Under the pieces are notes generated by a model. That model had not been told where the DNA came from. It did not search any database and saw nothing but the letters and a program-made list of their open reading frames with translations. Made by a program: the position numbers and the translations under genes. A stretch of 58,677 nucleotides of DNA. Source: Gammaproteobacteria bacterium (GTDB taxonomy: Bacteria > Pseudomonadota > Gammaproteobacteria > GCA-001735895). The stretch spans positions 1 to 58,677 of the forward strand of contig JAAESG010000283.1 in the NCBI GenBank assembly GCA_024229615.1. Reading direction: 5' to 3'. How positions within the stretch are numbered: the first letter of the stretch is position 1; every line of letters starts with the position of its first letter. Below, in pieces: positions 1-10,191 of this stretch.

Positions 1-79
1 AAAATGAAGGAGGAACAAAAATCACATTTTTTTGTTTCTCCGTGCTCTGACAATTCAGGATGAATTGTTCAGAGCTTCC
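1..79 (+). repeat. Partial copy (A) of ~150-bp hairpin-rich MITE-like element
   Basis: Aligns with the 3' half of 58528-58677; ends GCTCTGACAATTCAGGATGAATTGTTCAGAGCTTCC, followed by TTAG. Confidence 0.8.
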
Positions 80-138
80 TTAGTGTCCACGCATAGATAT
101 TGGATAATATACGGCATCTATATGAGGCTTCGTTATGA

Positions 139-708
139 AGCAAAAAATCACATAAAGACCTTCAGGCATTACTCGATTTTTGCCTCAAGCTGAGGCATAA
201 CCCGCCTGAGATTTTCAGTTACGCCGCGGGCGTTATCGACAAACCGAGCTTTTTTATGGTGGCCGATCTGCAGCGACACCTGAACAATCCGTTGCTGCAA
301 CCGGAATGGGTTCACGTCAAGCTCGACGGCCAACGAGTGGAACTGGAGAAAAGTTGTTTTTACAAGACGGTACAACGCCGTTATGCGGAGATAGCGGATC
401 AGGACGATCGGCAGCCGGGGTCGGTTATGCAGGAAATAACGATGCGACCGGGCGACGCACTTTATGCCCGCGCCGGCGTACCGCACCGCTGCACTACGAC
501 CGCGCCAATCAGCCTGCACATGGCTTTCGACCTGATCGATAACACGTCTAATACCGCCGATATCGCCAGGCAAGCGACCAATCAATACAACTACGCCTGC
601 GAGTTGCCTTACTCAACCACCTCTAGCCCGCATTTCTCGCCACCCTTCTACTGCGACGACGCTGTGCCGCACCCTGCCTGCATTTGGCGCGGTCAGGAGC
701 CTGAATAA
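139..708 (+). pseudogene. Cupin/JmjC-like fragment whose C-terminus runs into a dispersed repeat
   Basis: Open frame without ATG upstream of 256; RPGDALYARAGVPHRCTTTAPISLHMAFDL resembles a cupin metal-site strand; the 3' end (623-679) is shared with 55555-55610. Confidence 0.4.
623..679 (+). repeat. Dispersed repeat CTAGCCCGCATTTCTC..., copy a
   Basis: About 50 of 56 bp match the reverse complement of 55555-55610. Confidence 0.75.
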
Positions 709-723
709 ATTCAGTTGACCAGG

Positions 724-1965
724 CTAAAGATAACGCGCGGGATCGCAGGCGTTAATGGCAAAAGGCTGTTCGGTTCCACTGATACAGTTGGCTATTAGCT
801 CCCCGCTAATCGGTCCCATGGTCAATCCCATATGTGAATGGGCGAAAGCAAGCCACAGATTCGGGTGACGCGGCGCGGCACCGATAATCGGCAAGGTATC
901 CGGAACCGTCGGGCGCCTGCCCATCCACGGTTCAGGCAACAAATTTTCATCTATCGGAAACGCCTCGCGCACCCGTGGTAGCACACGCTCGACCTGACGC
1001 GGGTCCGGCCGGGTTTCGCGGTACGTGAGATTGGACCCGGTACTGACCCGCAAACCCATTTCCATCGGCGCCATGACATAGCTGGCATCGACATCGAAGA
1101 TTGGACGTGACAGCCTGGCTTCTTGCCCCGGTGCAAAAACAGTGTGATACCCACGCTCGATCGCGAGCGGGTTTGAATAACCCAGAGGGCCAATAATTTC
1201 GGGTGTCCAGGCACCCATACAAACTACAATTCTGCTAGCCGCCTCGGTTCCCTGATCGGTGTTCAACTCCCAGTTATCAGCTGATCGTCGTAGCGACCGA
1301 ACCGTCGCGCGCCGGACCTGCCCACCCGCATCGACATACATCTGCGCGTAAGCTTTACATAGTTTCTCGGGGTTTCGAATCGAAACCGTATCTTCAATTA
1401 AAACGCCCTGTACGAAAACATGCTTCAGATCCGGCTCGAGTTCATACACTTGTTGTGGGTCCAGCAGACGATGCCGAACCCCGCACTGGGTCAGCAATTC
1501 TCGCTCCAGTTGGTCGCGCAGGAAGGTCTCCCGTTCACGGTAAAGTTTCAGCCCACCTCCCTGGTTAAGCAAACCCTGAGCATTGGCCTGCGCGATCCAT
1601 AGCTTATGTTTTTCAATCGAGGCACCGGTCAATGCGTTCATCGCAGCACCATCACGCAAATAGATTTTGCGTTTGCAACGCACGACAAATCGAAGCAACC
1701 ACGGTATCAACGATATCAGGTGAGGGTAGTGCAGCAGAAAATCGTCATCTTGATTGAGTATCAGTCGATGCAGGCGCCGCAGTAGTGCAGGGTCGGCGAG
1801 TGGGGTGATATTGCTATAGCTTAAAAGTCCTGCATTGCCTGAAGAGGTTTCCTCGCCAGGTCCGCGACGGTCGATTTGTGTCACCTGGTAACCACGCCGC
1901 TGCAGTTCGAGTGCACAGCTAATACCGACGATTCCGGCGCCGATGACAGTGACAGTTTGATTCAT
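724..1965 (-). CDS. FAD-dependent oxidoreductase, DadA/D-amino-acid dehydrogenase family
   Basis: N-terminal Rossmann motif VIGAGIVGISCALELQRRGYQV; DAO C-terminal features; start at MNQTVTV. Confidence 0.85.
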   Translation of the reverse strand: MNQTVTVIGAGIVGISCALELQRRGYQVTQIDRRGPGEETSSGNAGLLSYSNITPLADPALLRRLHRLILNQDDDFLLHYPHLISLIPWLLRFVVRCKRKIYLRDGAAMNALTGASIEKHKLWIAQANAQGLLNQGGGLKLYRERETFLRDQLERELLTQCGVRHRLLDPQQVYELEPDLKHVFVQGVLIEDTVSIRNPEKLCKAYAQMYVDAGGQVRRATVRSLRRSADNWELNTDQGTEAASRIVVCMGAWTPEIIGPLGYSNPLAIERGYHTVFAPGQEARLSRPIFDVDASYVMAPMEMGLRVSTGSNLTYRETRPDPRQVERVLPRVREAFPIDENLLPEPWMGRRPTVPDTLPIIGAAPRHPNLWLAFAHSHMGLTMGPISGELIANCISGTEQPFAINACDPARYL

Positions 1966-1975
1966 CGTTACGTGG

Positions 1976-2980
1976 CTAGGCTTTTCTTTCAGTCGCAACC
2001 TGGGAACGATGGTTGCGCGGCGAACTGCCGAAATGCTTTCGATAACAGGCGGTGAAATAGGATTGGGTTTCAAAACCGGTGGCAATGGAAATGTCGATCA
2101 CACTGCGATTGGTATTGAGCAACAATTGCTTGGCGTGCATGAGTCTTAGGGACAGGTAATACTGACTCGGTGTGACATCACGAAACTTATGGAACAATCG
2201 TTCTATCTGGCGCAAAGAAAGATTACATTTCGCCGCGATCGAAGGCAGTGAAAGCGGTACTTCGATGTTGTTTTCCATAAGATTGATGACATCGATTAGC
2301 TTCGGTGCGCTCATCGCCAGATCGATACGATCCGCCATTTGTTGTGAATCGATTTCGGTACGTATGCGGTCGTGTTGAAATTGCTGTGAAATTTGTTGTG
2401 CGAGTGGGCGACCATGCTGATTTTCGATCAGTTTCAGCATCATATCGAGCGCAGCGGTACCACCGGAACAGGTGAAACGGCGCTCGGCGATTTCATAGAG
2501 CGTGAAGGCAACATCGAGCTGCGGATACAACTCCTTGAATACCGGTATGTTCTCCCAGTGAATAGTGCTGCGGCAATCATCCAGCAAGCCGGCACGCGCG
2601 AGGACAAAGCTGCCCGAACTGGCGGAGCCCAGATTAACCTGCTGCCGATCGAAAGACTTCAGCAAGTTAAGGGTTTTCGCATCATCAAAATTTTGTGCGG
2701 TGTTGGGAGCAACGATGACCAGCGTTTCAAGATTTCGGGCTTCGCTGAGCGCTCTGGCAGGCACTGTGATTCCACAGGACGCCGACACCGGGTTATCATC
2801 CGCTGCATAATACTCCCATTGAAATAGTTCCTTCCCGGACAGGCGATTGGCCGCGCGCATGGAATCGACTACGCAGCTAAACGGAATGATCGGATAGCCC
2901 TCGATCAAAAGGATACCAATTATCTCGGTGTCTTCACTGATGCCCGTTTTCCTCAAGAAAGTCGTTATTATGGCATTCAT
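1976..2980 (-). CDS. GlxA/GbdR-like AraC-family regulator (DJ-1/PfpI domain + HTH)
   Basis: GATase1-like N-terminal domain, AraC HTH 'LSLRQIERLFHKF...SVIDISIATGFETQSYFTACYRKHFG'; start chosen at MNAIITTF. Confidence 0.85.
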   Translation of the reverse strand: MNAIITTFLRKTGISEDTEIIGILLIEGYPIIPFSCVVDSMRAANRLSGKELFQWEYYAADDNPVSASCGITVPARALSEARNLETLVIVAPNTAQNFDDAKTLNLLKSFDRQQVNLGSASSGSFVLARAGLLDDCRSTIHWENIPVFKELYPQLDVAFTLYEIAERRFTCSGGTAALDMMLKLIENQHGRPLAQQISQQFQHDRIRTEIDSQQMADRIDLAMSAPKLIDVINLMENNIEVPLSLPSIAAKCNLSLRQIERLFHKFRDVTPSQYYLSLRLMHAKQLLLNTNRSVIDISIATGFETQSYFTACYRKHFGSSPRNHRSQVATERKA

Positions 2981-3285
2981 TCTATCTAAAATACTGCCAT
3001 CCACAACTACCGGCTGACAGGACCTGTTAACACTATTTGAAATGTTGCTGTTGCGACGGAAAAAGCGCCCTTCAAGGTGCGAGGCCTGTGGTTTAGTTAT
3101 TCCAAATGAACAACGAGCAACGCCGAGGCGCAATTTTTCCGGCGCAACCCCCCAAGGTTGGTCTAAACCAATATGACGCTGGCAAACAGTTCAGGGTCGC
3201 GCATAGGTTAGCCTCCGACGAGACCTAAAATCATACTTGCTGGCTGAATCCGCCATTCTTAGGACAGGATTACCAGGAGTCATCG

Positions 3286-4851
3286 ATGAACGAAGCAAGA
3301 ACAGCAAGCCGGGGCCGACGTGGACGTGGAGGACGCGATTCACGACGCACCGGTGCGCCGACCACTTCCCAGAGCGTACCTTATATTACGCGTAAGATTC
3401 CCTGCTTCGATGTGCTCGACGAGGAGGGTCTGCAACTCATCGAAAATAATGCCGACACTATTCTCGAAGAGATCGGCATCGAGTTTCGCGATATGCCCGA
3501 GGCACTTGAGATTCTGAAACAAGGCGGTGCTGAAATCGACGGTGTTACCGCACGCTTCCCACGCGGCCTGTGCCGTTCGATCATCCAGGCCTCGGCACCC
3601 GCCGAGTATACCCAGCACGCCCGCAATGCGGAGCGCAGTGTTCAAATAGGTGGCAAAAATACTGTCTTCGTGCCCGCCTATGGCAGCCCGTTTGTGTACG
3701 ATATCGAGAAAGGCAGACGTTACGCGACGATCGAGGATTTTCAAAACTTCGTCAAACTGGCCTACGCGTCACCGAGCCTGCATCATTCCGGCGGAACGAT
3801 ATGCGAGCCTGTCGATATCCCGGTCAACAAACGTCACCTCGACATGGTTTATTCGCATATCAAGTATTCGGATAAAGCTTTCATGGGATCGGTGACCGCC
3901 CCGGAACGTGCCCTCGATACCGTCGAAATGATCAAAATTCTGGCCGGTGAAAACTATATCGATACGGAGTCCGGACGTCCACGTACTTACGCGACCAGCC
4001 TGATCAATGCGAACTCGCCGATGACCTTCGACGATACCATGCTCGGTGCCGCCAAGGTATACGCCGAAAACAACCAGGCCACGATCATCACCCCGTTTAT
4101 CCTCGCCGGCGCAATGTCGCCAGTGACCGTGGCCGGCACCGCGGCACAATCCCTGGCAGAAGCACTGGCCGGTATGACTTTCGTACAGTTAGTCAACCCC
4201 GGTGCACCGGTTATCTTCGGCAGTTTTGCAAGCTCAATGTCGATGCAGTCGGGTGCACCGACCTTCGGTACGCCGGAGCCGGCGTTAGTCCTCTATGTCA
4301 TGGCAGCACTGGCGCGTCGTCTCGGAGTTCCGTTTCGTTCCGGTGGCGGCATGTGCGGATCCAAGCTGCCCGATGCCCAGGCGGCCTACGAAGCCGCGGC
4401 GACGCTTTACCCGGCGGTGATGGCCGGCGTCAACTTCGTTCTGCATACCGCAGGCTGGATGGAAGGTGGGCTCGCGATGGGCTACGAGAAATTCATCATG
4501 GATGCAGATCAGGCTGCGATGATGGAAATCCTCGCGCGCGGGGTCGATCTATCCGAAAACGGCCAGGCCATGGACGCGATTCACGAGGTCGGGCCCGGTG
4601 TTCACTTCCTCGGCTGTAACCACACCCAAAAGAATTTCAAGACCGCGTTCTACCGTTCACCGATTACCGACAACAACAGTTTCGAACAATGGCAATCGGA
4701 AGGCAGCAAAGACCACGCACAACGCTGCAACGCACGCTACAAAAAAATGCTCCACGAATACGAAGCACCCGCGCTCGACCCCGCCATCGACGAAGCCCTG
4801 TTGGCTTACATCGAGCAACGTAAAGATTCCATGCCCGACTCGATGATTTAA
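3286..4851 (+). CDS. Trimethylamine methyltransferase (MttB) superfamily protein, non-pyrrolysine
   Basis: Full-length 521 aa MttB-like sequence with no in-frame TAG; Arg/Gly-rich N-terminal tail. Confidence 0.9.
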   Translation: MNEARTASRGRRGRGGRDSRRTGAPTTSQSVPYITRKIPCFDVLDEEGLQLIENNADTILEEIGIEFRDMPEALEILKQGGAEIDGVTARFPRGLCRSIIQASAPAEYTQHARNAERSVQIGGKNTVFVPAYGSPFVYDIEKGRRYATIEDFQNFVKLAYASPSLHHSGGTICEPVDIPVNKRHLDMVYSHIKYSDKAFMGSVTAPERALDTVEMIKILAGENYIDTESGRPRTYATSLINANSPMTFDDTMLGAAKVYAENNQATIITPFILAGAMSPVTVAGTAAQSLAEALAGMTFVQLVNPGAPVIFGSFASSMSMQSGAPTFGTPEPALVLYVMAALARRLGVPFRSGGGMCGSKLPDAQAAYEAAATLYPAVMAGVNFVLHTAGWMEGGLAMGYEKFIMDADQAAMMEILARGVDLSENGQAMDAIHEVGPGVHFLGCNHTQKNFKTAFYRSPITDNNSFEQWQSEGSKDHAQRCNARYKKMLHEYEAPALDPAIDEALLAYIEQRKDSMPDSMI

Positions 4852-4858
4852 ACAAGAT

Positions 4859-4875
4859 GGGCGCCAAAGGCGCCC
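4859..4875 (+). terminator. Hairpin downstream of MttB gene
   Basis: GGGCGCCAAAGGCGCCC just after the stop codon; a second GC hairpin (CCCCGCGTGCGCGGGG) follows. Confidence 0.5.
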
Positions 4876-5166
4876 CGCAACACTCGTCAACCCCGCGTGC
4901 GCGGGGGCCGGCCCCCGAGCCGATAGGTCGGACCGCGCGGGATCTCGTAAACCTCATTCAACCCTCTGGCCGAAGGTATCCCTCAACCAGCCTCACCTCA
5001 ACGCAAGCCCTTTCCAGCGGTTGTCTTTAAGTCAATGCATATTAAAGCGTAAAGGCAGGGATAGGGCTTTAAAAATGTCGTGCAATGGCAGGATTTAGCG
5101 ACTAGTATTTTTGTCGCTGGTTACTTTGTAATCGAATTCGAGCCGCACTTCACTACAATCAATCCT

Positions 5167-6174
5167 ATGAGTGACGAAAAAACCGCCACAAAACCCGAGC
5201 ATTTCGGTTTTTTGCTAGTCCCCAATTATTCGATGATTGCCTTTTCCTGTGCGGTCGAACCCTTACGTATGGCCAATCGAGATGCCGGAAAAGAACTTTA
5301 CCGCTGGAGTCTTTACACCATCGACGGACTACCGGAAAGAGCCAGCAACGGACTCGAGATAACACCCGACGCCAGCATCGAAAACGCCGACGATATATCG
5401 ATACTTTTCGTTTGCGGTGGCGCGGACATCAAGGAGAACTGGACCAAGCAACTTCAGTTTACCCTACGCCGCATCTCCAAACGCAGCAACGTCAAGCTAG
5501 CCGCACTTTGCACCGGCAGCTATTTGCTTGCGCGCGCCGGCCTGCTCGATGGCTACAAATGCACCATCCACTGGGAAAACATAGCCAGCCTGAGAGAGGA
5601 TTTTCCCGAAGTCCTGGTGAGTGACGATTTATTCATATTCGATCGCGACCGTATCACCTGTGCCGGTGGCCAGGCATCACTAGACATGATGTTGAAATTA
5701 ATTAATGACCGTCATGGCAACAAACTGGTCACTCTGATTTCCGAACAATTCATGTGCGAACGTGTGCGCAGTTCAGACGATCGTCAACGCATACCACTGC
5801 ATCTGGCACTGGGCTCCAATCAACCCAAGCTCACCGAGGCGGTGACATTGATGGAAGCGAACATCGAAGAACCGATTAGCCTGGATGAACTATCCAGCTA
5901 TGTGGGTATATCCCGACGGCAGCTCGAACGCCTGTTTCAAAAACATTTGAATTGTGTGCCAACACGCTACTACCTGAACTTGCGCCTCAACCGCGCCCGT
6001 CTGCTATTGCTGCAGACCAGCAAGTCTATCGTCGATATCGCACTCGCTTGCGGATTTATTTCAGCGCCACATTTCAGCAAATGCTATCGAGACCTGTTTG
6101 GCATACCACCGCGCGATGAGCGCCGAAAACTACAGGCCAGAGCTGCTGACGAAGAGGCGGGACTCGCGAATTAG
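5167..6174 (+). CDS. GlxA/GbdR-like AraC-family regulator
   Basis: LAALCTGSYLLARAGLLDG plus AraC HTH; start MSDEKTATKPEH. Confidence 0.88.
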   Translation: MSDEKTATKPEHFGFLLVPNYSMIAFSCAVEPLRMANRDAGKELYRWSLYTIDGLPERASNGLEITPDASIENADDISILFVCGGADIKENWTKQLQFTLRRISKRSNVKLAALCTGSYLLARAGLLDGYKCTIHWENIASLREDFPEVLVSDDLFIFDRDRITCAGGQASLDMMLKLINDRHGNKLVTLISEQFMCERVRSSDDRQRIPLHLALGSNQPKLTEAVTLMEANIEEPISLDELSSYVGISRRQLERLFQKHLNCVPTRYYLNLRLNRARLLLLQTSKSIVDIALACGFISAPHFSKCYRDLFGIPPRDERRKLQARAADEEAGLAN

Positions 6175-8189
6175 GCGCGTTTTCGCCGGCGCCTCGAGCC
6201 GCGTCTTTCATCATCCGTGCCACCTTCCGCCTTTGCTTTCAACGCCGGTAAAGTCACAACCCTGGAAAGCTCCTCGTAAGGGTCCGTTTTATGGGGCAGT
6301 GCCATCGCGTCGATAAAATACTCCTGGAATTTGGTTTCTATCGCGGTTTCAATTTTCTCCACCTTGGGCAGAATTTCAGCGATTTCGAGACGCGACGGAA
6401 AGTTCAACAAGGCAATACGGGCCCCGGTACCGGCGGCATTGCCAACCGATCCGACATTGTCCAGATTACAATCCGGGATCAGGCCGAGAACCATCGCGTA
6501 TTTGACGTCGATATGACTGCCAAAGGCGCCCGCTAATCCAATCCGATCAACTTTTTCTATTCCCATCTTGTCAATCAACAGGCGTGCACCGGCGTGCAGC
6601 GCGGCCTTGGCCAGTTGAATGGCGCGCACATCGTTCTGGGTAATGCGTATCGAACGTTCTCCTTCGGACAGCACATAGGCAAAGGTTCGTCCATCAGCGA
6701 CAACGCGCTCGCTCGCTTTGTCTGAAACAGGGCCGATGACACCATCCTGATCGATGATGCCGGCGAGGAACATTTCTGCGACAACCTCGATAATCCCGGA
6801 ACCGCAGATGCCACTTACCCCGACACGGGCACTTTTTTCGGCAAACTCGGGATCGTTTGACCATGTTTCACAACCAATAACCCTGAAACTCGGTTCCAAT
6901 GATTCCGCATCGATACGAACGCGTTCGATGGCACCCGGTGCCGCACGTTGACCCGAGGTAATCTGCGCACCTTCAAAGGCAGGTCCAGTCGGGCTAGATG
7001 CCGCCAGTAAACGATTGCGATTGCCCAGCACGATTTCGGCATTGGTACCGACGTCAACCAGCAATACATATTCCTCCGCCAGGTCCGGCCGTTCCGAGAG
7101 AATCATGCCGGCAGTATCGGCACCGATATGGCCGGCGATACAAGGCAGCGTACAGACTCGTGCTTCCGGGTGCAGATTAATGTCGAGATCGACGGCACGC
7201 ACAACCTGGGTTTGATCGGTGGCCAGCGCAAACGGGGCGCCGCCCAATGGCGTTGGATCAATACCAAGAAACAGGTGGTGCATGATCGGATTGGCAACCA
7301 CGGTCATATCGAGTATATCTTCGACCGGGATTCCGGCCGACTTGGCGGCGCGCCTGGCGAGCTGGTCAAAAGCTTCCCGTACAACCTGCGTCATCGCGAT
7401 GTCACCACCTTCGTTCATCATCACGTATGAGACGCGGCTCATCAAATCCTCACCAAAGCGAATTTGCGGGTTCATGGTATCGGCGGTAGCAACCACTTTA
7501 CCTGTTTCCAGATTGCACAGCTGCGCCGCGATCGTGGTCGACCCGAGATCGACCGCAAGCCCATAGACTTCTTCCTTTACCCCGGGCCAGACCGCGATAA
7601 TCTGTTGAAACTGGTATACAGCTACGGTGATTTGACGACCCGCTTTGGCAAGCGCCGGCTGCAACAGTCTCAACTGAGACATATCACAATCCATGATTGG
7701 TAATTCGTGTTCACTCGCAAGCGCCTGCTGCAAACGGCGTTTTTCGGAAAGTGGCGAATGCATGTCAGGCTCGGGCAGCGTGACCGTATATAGCCGTAAC
7801 GCTGGTTGTACCTGAATATCATAGGCGGTGACGGCCTTGGCGATATGCTGTTTGTGCTGCTGGCTTTCTTCCGGCACATCGACCACCAGGTCGCCGAGAA
7901 TTCGCGCATTGCAACCCAGCCGACGTCCATCCTTGAGACGCTTCCTCGATTGGTGATGCAGCTCGGTCTCAGTCAGTTCGGAAAGGTGATCGGCACGCGA
8001 AACTATCCGGTGCTTGGAGAATTCACCCTGTTGCAGCAAAATCTGGCATTTGCGGCATTTACCCTGCCCGCCGCAGATCGACTCAAGGTCAACGCCCAGC
8101 CGTTGCGCAGCCTGCAATACTGTTGTGCCGACGGCGACCTGTCCGCGTAAACCCGAAGGCATAAATAGTATGCTGACTTCTTCTTCCAC
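6171..8189 (-). CDS. ASKHA-domain corrinoid activation/reactivation protein (RACo-like, 2Fe-2S ferredoxin N-term)
   Basis: CGGQGKCRKC ... LGC Fe-S motif; ASKHA 'YGLAVDLGSTTIAAQL', 'LLVDVGTNAEIVLG'; C-term RRGSRRRRKRA. Confidence 0.9.
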   Translation of the reverse strand: MEEEVSILFMPSGLRGQVAVGTTVLQAAQRLGVDLESICGGQGKCRKCQILLQQGEFSKHRIVSRADHLSELTETELHHQSRKRLKDGRRLGCNARILGDLVVDVPEESQQHKQHIAKAVTAYDIQVQPALRLYTVTLPEPDMHSPLSEKRRLQQALASEHELPIMDCDMSQLRLLQPALAKAGRQITVAVYQFQQIIAVWPGVKEEVYGLAVDLGSTTIAAQLCNLETGKVVATADTMNPQIRFGEDLMSRVSYVMMNEGGDIAMTQVVREAFDQLARRAAKSAGIPVEDILDMTVVANPIMHHLFLGIDPTPLGGAPFALATDQTQVVRAVDLDINLHPEARVCTLPCIAGHIGADTAGMILSERPDLAEEYVLLVDVGTNAEIVLGNRNRLLAASSPTGPAFEGAQITSGQRAAPGAIERVRIDAESLEPSFRVIGCETWSNDPEFAEKSARVGVSGICGSGIIEVVAEMFLAGIIDQDGVIGPVSDKASERVVADGRTFAYVLSEGERSIRITQNDVRAIQLAKAALHAGARLLIDKMGIEKVDRIGLAGAFGSHIDVKYAMVLGLIPDCNLDNVGSVGNAAGTGARIALLNFPSRLEIAEILPKVEKIETAIETKFQEYFIDAMALPHKTDPYEELSRVVTLPALKAKAEGGTDDERRGSRRRRKRA

Positions 8190-8219
8190 GGCTTCGTTAC
8201 CGGCCTCGCCACAGTTGCA

Positions 8220-9131
8220 TCAGGCCGCGGGACGGCGGCGACGTCCACCACGACGACCCGTGCCGCGCATGGTCGTGCCTTCCGGTGCCGGCTCGCGGAA
8301 CTGCTTGATCCAGCGACCGCAATCCGGATCCTTGCCCAGCATGACATCGGCACCGAGACTCGCGGCGACGACTTCGGCATGCAGTGGATTGGTAATCGCC
8401 GACGTCATCCCGGCCTGGATCGCCATGCTGATGAAAGCACCGTTGAAGCCATTGCGATTAGGCAGACCAAAGCTGACATTGGATGCGCCACAGGTGGTGT
8501 TAACCTTGAGTTCGGTACGCAGACGATGGATTAATCGCAACACTTCTCGACCGGCAGAATTGATCGCGCCGATGGGCATGACCAGCGGGTCGACGACAAC
8601 GTCGCAGGCCGGGATGCCATAGTCGGCCGCGCGCTCGACGATCTTTTTGGCGACCTTGTAACGCTCGTCGATATCTTCCGAGATACCGGTTTCGTCATTT
8701 GAAATAGCGACCACGGCGGCACCGTGCTTTTTAATCAGCGGCAAGACCCGATCAAGACTCTCGTCTTCACCGGTGACCGAGTTTACCAGCGCCTTGCCCT
8801 GGTAAACGGAAAGGCCGGATTCGAGTGCGTCGATAATGGATGAATCGATACTCAAGGGTACGTCGGTAAGGCTTTGAACCAATTGTATCGCTTCCGCAAG
8901 AATTCGTGGCTCGTCGGCCAACGGAATCCCGGCGTTAACGTCGAGCATATGTGCGCCCGCCTCGACTTGTGCAAGAGCATCGCTTTGCACGCGGCTGTAA
9001 TCGCCATTTTTCATCTCTTCGGCCATAATTTTTCGACCGGTTGGGTTGATGCGCTCTCCAACGAGCACGAACGGGCGATCGAAGCCGATGACTAATTCTT
9101 TGGTAGCAGAACTGACAACCGTTTCCGTCAT
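8220..9131 (-). CDS. Methyltetrahydrofolate:corrinoid methyltransferase (pterin-binding, MtrH/AcsE-like)
   Basis: VGERINPTGRKIMAEE...VEAGAHMLDVNAGIP pterin-binding motifs; C-term GTGRRGGRRRRPAA. Confidence 0.9.
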   Translation of the reverse strand: MTETVVSSATKELVIGFDRPFVLVGERINPTGRKIMAEEMKNGDYSRVQSDALAQVEAGAHMLDVNAGIPLADEPRILAEAIQLVQSLTDVPLSIDSSIIDALESGLSVYQGKALVNSVTGEDESLDRVLPLIKKHGAAVVAISNDETGISEDIDERYKVAKKIVERAADYGIPACDVVVDPLVMPIGAINSAGREVLRLIHRLRTELKVNTTCGASNVSFGLPNRNGFNGAFISMAIQAGMTSAITNPLHAEVVAASLGADVMLGKDPDCGRWIKQFREPAPEGTTMRGTGRRGGRRRRPAA

Positions 9132-9183
9132 TTTTATATCCTCACAACACTCTTTAACTCTAAAACCGATTCACGCCGGAACA

Positions 9184-10191
9184 TCAGGCTGAATGGGACT
9201 GAACTTCACAACCCGGGTACCACGGAACGCGCCCGTTCAGTACTCCCGACTGCTGAATGATTTCTCCGACCGCCTCTTCCTGGCGATATGCCATAACATG
9301 TACTCCACTCACTCCGTCGATTTCCCTGATTTGCTGAATCAATTCAACGCAGATCTTACGCCCTTCCAGCTTTGGTTCACTGGCGCCTTCGAGGCGTTTT
9401 ATAATCGCATCGGGAATGTGGATACCGGGTACATTGTTACGAATCCAGAGCGCGGTACGCGCCGATGCCAACGGGCCAACTCCAGGAATAACAAAACATT
9501 GTTCGAGTAATCCCAGGTCTCTAGACCTGGCCATGAACTGTCGCAAATGCTCGATATCGAAAACATACTGTGTCTGCACAAATTGGGCGCCAGCAGCGAT
9601 TTTCTTGGCCAGTCGGTGAGGTCGAAAATCAAATGGCGGCGCACTTGGATTTTCTGCGGCACCGAGAAACATTTGCGGAGCTGCCGTAATCGGCCTGCCG
9701 CTTAAAAAGCGAGATTCATCGCGCATCACGCGAATGGTTTCGAGTAGCGACATACTATCGAGATCGAACACCGGTTTTGCTTCGGGGTGATCACCCACCT
9801 GCACACCGTCACCGCTCAGGCAAAGTACGTTGGAAACACCCATCGCAGCCGCTCCGAGTACATCACCCTGAATTGCGATGCGATTCTTATCGCGGCAGGA
9901 AATCTGTAGTACCGGCGAGTAACCGACGTTGGTTAACAGCGCGCACATCGCGACACTGGACATGTGGCAATGCGCTCCCGAGCCGTCGGTCGCATTCATA
10001 CCATCGACAAATCCGTCGAAGAGTCGGGCACGTTCGTATACATCCTCGGCGAGGGCTGAGTCAGGTGGCGCGAGCTCGGCGGTTACCACGAACTTGCCCG
10101 AGCGCAGTACCCGCTCGAGGCGACCCGTGGATACGTGTCCATCCAGATACGGCAACGAGCTGCCGGGATGTTGACCGACGGGTGCGTTCAC
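9184..10191 (-). CDS. Methylenetetrahydrofolate reductase family protein (MetF paralog of the corrinoid operon)
   Basis: MetF-like TIM-barrel motifs; GTG start giving a 4-bp GTGA overlap with the upstream gene. Confidence 0.85.
   Translation of the reverse strand: MNAPVGQHPGSSLPYLDGHVSTGRLERVLRSGKFVVTAELAPPDSALAEDVYERARLFDGFVDGMNATDGSGAHCHMSSVAMCALLTNVGYSPVLQISCRDKNRIAIQGDVLGAAAMGVSNVLCLSGDGVQVGDHPEAKPVFDLDSMSLLETIRVMRDESRFLSGRPITAAPQMFLGAAENPSAPPFDFRPHRLAKKIAAGAQFVQTQYVFDIEHLRQFMARSRDLGLLEQCFVIPGVGPLASARTALWIRNNVPGIHIPDAIIKRLEGASEPKLEGRKICVELIQQIREIDGVSGVHVMAYRQEEAVGEIIQQSGVLNGRVPWYPGCEVQSHSA

Noticed and set aside
3340-3744. Long antisense ORFs over the MttB gene and many other CDSs
   Set aside because: Typical spurious frames opposite GC-rich coding sequence; no domain signature or context.
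3286-4851. Possible pyrrolysine-encoding MttB
   Set aside because: The 521-aa frame contains no in-frame TAG, and no pyl genes are seen in the window.
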